DNA from: Elusimicrobiota bacterium
GTDB taxonomy: Bacteria > Elusimicrobiota > Elusimicrobia > FEN-1173 > JAKLIF01
Direction: 5' to 3'
Assembly (NCBI GenBank): GCA_022709755.1
Contig: JAKLIF010000006.1
Span: 69,517-133,516, forward strand
DNA length: 64,000 bases
Shown piece by piece: positions 61,464 through 64,000 of this stretch. Positions within the stretch are counted from its first letter, which is position 1. Each line of letters starts with the position of its first letter. Under the pieces are notes generated by a model. That model saw only the letters and a program-made list of their open reading frames with translations. It was not told the DNA's origin and did not search any database. A program made the translations under genes and the position numbers.

Positions 61464-62909
61464 CTACTTTTTCTTCTTCTTGGATTCTTCTTCCCCCCGC
61501 CATTTGGTCCCGGGACGGATCATCAGCACTTGTCCTGGGCGGAGCGCCCGGTCGTTCTTGACGTGGTTGTCCGCTTTGATGGCTTTGACGCTGGTCCGGA
61601 ACTTCTTGGCGATGCGTTCCAGCCAATCCCCCCGCTGTACCCGGTATTTCACATAACCCGTCGACGGGGTCCAGTCCTTCACCTGGGACAGGCTGGCCGC
61701 GAACCGGTCGTGGAGGCCGTTCGGGATCTTGAGTTGGAAATTCTCCATGTTCTTCGGCGTGCACCACACGCGGAGCGCCGGATTCATTTCTTTGAGTTCG
61801 TCTTCGGTGATTCCGGCGCATTCCGCGGCGATCTTCAGGTCCACCGCCCGGGGGAGCGCCAGCACATCCGTCGGGGCGGTGGGCGTGTCCGGCGTGACGT
61901 TGAATCCATAGAAGGCCGGGTTGTCGGCGATGAGGACCGCCGCCATGAACTTCGGAATGTATTTGGCCGTTTCATTCGGCAAGGCCTGCCGTTCAGCCAA
62001 GTGGCTGAACCCCGGGGACCGGCTGAATTCCATGTCGCGCTGGATGCCGTATTCCCCGCGGTTGTACGCCGCCAGGGCGAGGTGCCAGTCGTCGAACCAT
62101 TGGTAGAGCTGTTTGAGGTATTTGGCGGCCGAGATCGTCGCTTTCTCGGGGTCCCGTCGCTCGTCGATCCAATAGTTGATCTTCAGATTGAAGGCCCGTC
62201 CCGTGGCGCTCATGAACTGCCACAGTCCCACCGCGCCGGCATGGGAGACGTTGTTGTTACTGAATTCACTTTCGATGATGGGAAGATAGAGCAGTTCCGG
62301 CGGCAGCCGCTGTTCGGCCAGGATCTTTTGGATCATGTCTTTATACCGGCCCATCCGCCGAAGGGCGTTCTCCATCTCTTTCCGGCGGGACCCCGTATAG
62401 ACGGCGATGTATTTTTGGACCAGCGGGTCGTCGGGGAGTATCGGGATGGAATATTTCTTGACGGAGGGACTGCCCTGGACCGGCGCCGTGGAGGAGATGT
62501 TCTGTAATTCCGATTCGCTCACTTCCAGCGTGTCCGTTTCGGCGACCCCCATGGCGAGGTTCTCCTCGATCTTGGCGAAGAGGGCGTCGAACTCGTCTTT
62601 GAGTTGATAGAAGGAGGCCCCCCCCAGGTCCGATTTGGAGAGTTCCTTCATGGCCTTCTTGAAGAGTTGGGTGGCCTCCTCTTTTTTCCCGGCTTCCTGG
62701 AATTTCAGGGCCTTGGCGTAAAAATCCTCCGCTCGCAGGAGCCATTTCGGAAGGTCCATCTCGGACGGCGGCGGCGCCGGAAGTTCGCCGACGATCGCCG
62801 TGGATGTCCCGTTGCTCGACGGTTCTTCGGCGTGGGAGAGCGTCCGGCCCATGGCGAGGAAGGCGAACAGGGTGAGGAGGACGGCGCGGTGTCGGAAAGA
62901 CGGCGTCAT
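61464..62909 (-). CDS. mltD: MltD-like lytic transglycosylase with LysM
   Basis: 481 residues. A signal peptide (about 1-27, ending SHA) precedes a helical region, a GH23 transglycosylase domain (about 165-330, PIIESEFSN with catalytic Glu213, GAVGLWQFM, AAYNRGEYG) and one or two LysM-like repeats (KYRVQRGDWLERIAKKFRTS, about 420-465). The C-terminus ends with KKKKK. Such enzymes cut peptidoglycan in the periplasm during cell-wall remodelling. ATG 62909 lacks a clear ribosome-binding site. Confidence 0.92.
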   Translation of the reverse strand: MTPSFRHRAVLLTLFAFLAMGRTLSHAEEPSSNGTSTAIVGELPAPPPSEMDLPKWLLRAEDFYAKALKFQEAGKKEEATQLFKKAMKELSKSDLGGASFYQLKDEFDALFAKIEENLAMGVAETDTLEVSESELQNISSTAPVQGSPSVKKYSIPILPDDPLVQKYIAVYTGSRRKEMENALRRMGRYKDMIQKILAEQRLPPELLYLPIIESEFSNNNVSHAGAVGLWQFMSATGRAFNLKINYWIDERRDPEKATISAAKYLKQLYQWFDDWHLALAAYNRGEYGIQRDMEFSRSPGFSHLAERQALPNETAKYIPKFMAAVLIADNPAFYGFNVTPDTPTAPTDVLALPRAVDLKIAAECAGITEDELKEMNPALRVWCTPKNMENFQLKIPNGLHDRFAASLSQVKDWTPSTGYVKYRVQRGDWLERIAKKFRTSVKAIKADNHVKNDRALRPGQVLMIRPGTKWRGEEESKKKKK

Positions 62910-62964
62910 GCGGCAGAGGGCCCGATGTCGGAAGAGAGGAGCCGGATTTTTTCCGAAGACGGCT

Positions 62965-63957
62965 CTACGCTTTGTAGCTCTGGAGCGTCTTCATGTACTG
63001 CGCACGTTCAAAGGCCGTCGGGGCCACGCAGTTCTTCTGGCTGATGCTTCCCCGGAGCTGTTGGATGGATTCGTATTCGTGTTCTTCCATCCACGCCCGG
63101 ATCCCCTGTTCGAGGATGCGGATCCGGTTCACGCCGTGCCGGAGCAGGGTGGAACACAACATGGTCACGCTGGCTCCCGCCATCAGGACTTTCAGGGCGT
63201 CCTCCACTTCGTGGATGCCGCCGGTGGCCGCCATGTCCGCTTTGATGCGGCCGTAGAGAAGGGCGATCCATCTCAACGGCAGACGGAGGGAGGCCGTGGT
63301 GCTCAAGAGCAGATGCGGTCGCACCTCGAGCGAATCGAGGTCGATGTCCGGCTGGTAGAACCGGTTGAACAGGACCAACGCATCGGCCCCCGCGTCATCG
63401 AGCTTCTTGGCCATGGAGGCCATGTTGCTGAAGAAAGGGCTCAATTTCAGGGCCACCGGGATCGAGACGACGGATTTGACCGACGTCAGGATGTCGATGT
63501 AGGTCTTCTCGATCTGTTCGGAAGACAGGTTCATGTCCGTCGGGATGTAATAGATGTTCAGTTCCAGGGCGTCGGCGCCGGCCTGCTGCATCTTCTTCGC
63601 GTAGTCGGTCCAGCCGCCGGTGGAGGTGCCGTTCAGACTCGCGATGACCGGTATCTTCACCGCCTCTTTTGCCTTTCGGATATGGTTGAGGTATTCCTCC
63701 GGCCCGAGCTTGAATTCCGACGGTTCCGGAAAGTAGGTGAGCGCTTCGGCGAAACTGTCGGTCCCCTGCGTGAGGTGATGGTGCAGTTCCACGCGTTCCT
63801 TCGTGAGTTGTTCCTCGAACAGGGAGTAGAGCACCACCGCCGAGGCGCCCGACTCCTCCAGCTTCTTGATGGTGGCGACGTCTTCCGACAGGGGAGACGC
63901 GGAGGCCATCAGCGGAGTCCTCAATTCCATTCCCAGATATTTCGTTTTCAGGTCCAT
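62965..63957 (-). CDS. Dihydroorotate dehydrogenase-like FMN protein
   Basis: 330 residues with an FMN TIM barrel (MDLKTKYLGMELRTPLMASASPLSE, IASLNGTSTGGW, ELNIYYIP, ALKLSPFF, ATGGIHEVEDALKVLMAGA). It lacks the conserved active-site Cys/Ser loop of true PyrD, and belongs to the stand-alone 'dihydroorotate dehydrogenase-like' group often found beside pyruvate:ferredoxin oxidoreductase genes; whether that holds here cannot be seen, because the upstream gene lies mostly outside the window. ATG 63957 has AAAGG 10-16 nt upstream. The 43 bases at the right edge are too few to identify that upstream gene. Confidence 0.87.
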   Translation of the reverse strand: MDLKTKYLGMELRTPLMASASPLSEDVATIKKLEESGASAVVLYSLFEEQLTKERVELHHHLTQGTDSFAEALTYFPEPSEFKLGPEEYLNHIRKAKEAVKIPVIASLNGTSTGGWTDYAKKMQQAGADALELNIYYIPTDMNLSSEQIEKTYIDILTSVKSVVSIPVALKLSPFFSNMASMAKKLDDAGADALVLFNRFYQPDIDLDSLEVRPHLLLSTTASLRLPLRWIALLYGRIKADMAATGGIHEVEDALKVLMAGASVTMLCSTLLRHGVNRIRILEQGIRAWMEEHEYESIQQLRGSISQKNCVAPTAFERAQYMKTLQSYKA

Positions 63958-64000
63958 GATCGTTTACCTTTTCCTTTCAAGTCCGCGGCGTCAGGCCGGC

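Noticed and set aside
1-64000. CRISPR arrays, insertion sequences or prophage genes
   Set aside because: No regularly spaced repeats, transposase, integrase or phage structural motifs were found; the only clear repeats lie within the giant gene and beside the tRNA.

Overview
The window suggests an anaerobic, GC-rich, diderm bacterium, and the best guess is a member of the candidate phylum Omnitrophota. The pointers are an uninterrupted 7,248-codon gene (giant genes are known from that phylum), outer-membrane proteins (a TonB-dependent receptor, a TolC-type channel, an MltD-type murein hydrolase), a trimeric [FeFe]-hydrogenase with its own maturases, and a membrane pyrophosphatase. The phylum is an inference and was not tested. 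Every gene I can support lies on the minus strand, so the window reads from right (64,000) to left (1).

From the right edge: a dihydroorotate-dehydrogenase-like flavoprotein and a LysM lytic transglycosylase; a tRNA-Gln(CTG) next to a decayed tRNA-like repeat; a run of small accessory genes (EamA-type transporter, SEC-C protein, DUF3795 protein, membrane protein); a FecR-domain protein with a TonB-dependent receptor; bacterioferritin; then a TetR-autoregulated efflux operon tetR-tolC-hlyD-ATPase-ATPase-permease-permease (55,124 to 48,524), laid out like the E. coli ybhG-F-S-R system but with split ATPases and its own outer-membrane channel.

From 48,505 to 37,001 runs a hydrogen-metabolism block. 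A consensus promoter drives hydC-hydB-hydA (probably electron-bifurcating, NAD/ferredoxin-linked). An intrinsic-terminator-like hairpin follows, then a TM1266-type regulator, aspA, hydF, hydG, hydE and, overlapping hydE, a trehalohydrolase gene. HydG carries an altered cysteine pattern at its auxiliary cluster. A lipase-like SGNH protein and the proton-pumping pyrophosphatase hppA follow, closed by a perfect 18-bp terminator stem.

The centre (32,988 to 11,242) is a single giant gene. In order it encodes: a signal or membrane anchor, a ChaN/Tiki-like domain, a membrane region with an HEIGH metallopeptidase-like motif, a ROK-kinase domain interrupted by two tandem deaminase domains (508 bp of the two copies are identical), a 10-TM EamA transporter, a uridine-kinase-like P-loop domain, four tandem M3 zinc-peptidase domains, an Mpv17/PMP22-like membrane domain, a second EamA transporter, a second ROK domain and a helical tail. 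A short 'APP' linker recurs at many domain borders.

The left part holds a PhoH-type PIN/ATPase protein, PreA, an HD-GYP protein and, most interestingly, a compact candidate RiPP operon (7,304 to 3,069): HPr-kinase-like kinase, PqqD-type peptide chaperone, SPASM radical-SAM enzyme, a previously hidden 49-residue Cys-containing precursor-like peptide (4974-5123) with a YxxP leader motif, an S26-type peptidase translationally coupled to it, and an ABC exporter. An Rrf2-type regulator with a perfect palindrome upstream, and a large secreted beta-rich protein cut by the window edge, complete the left end.
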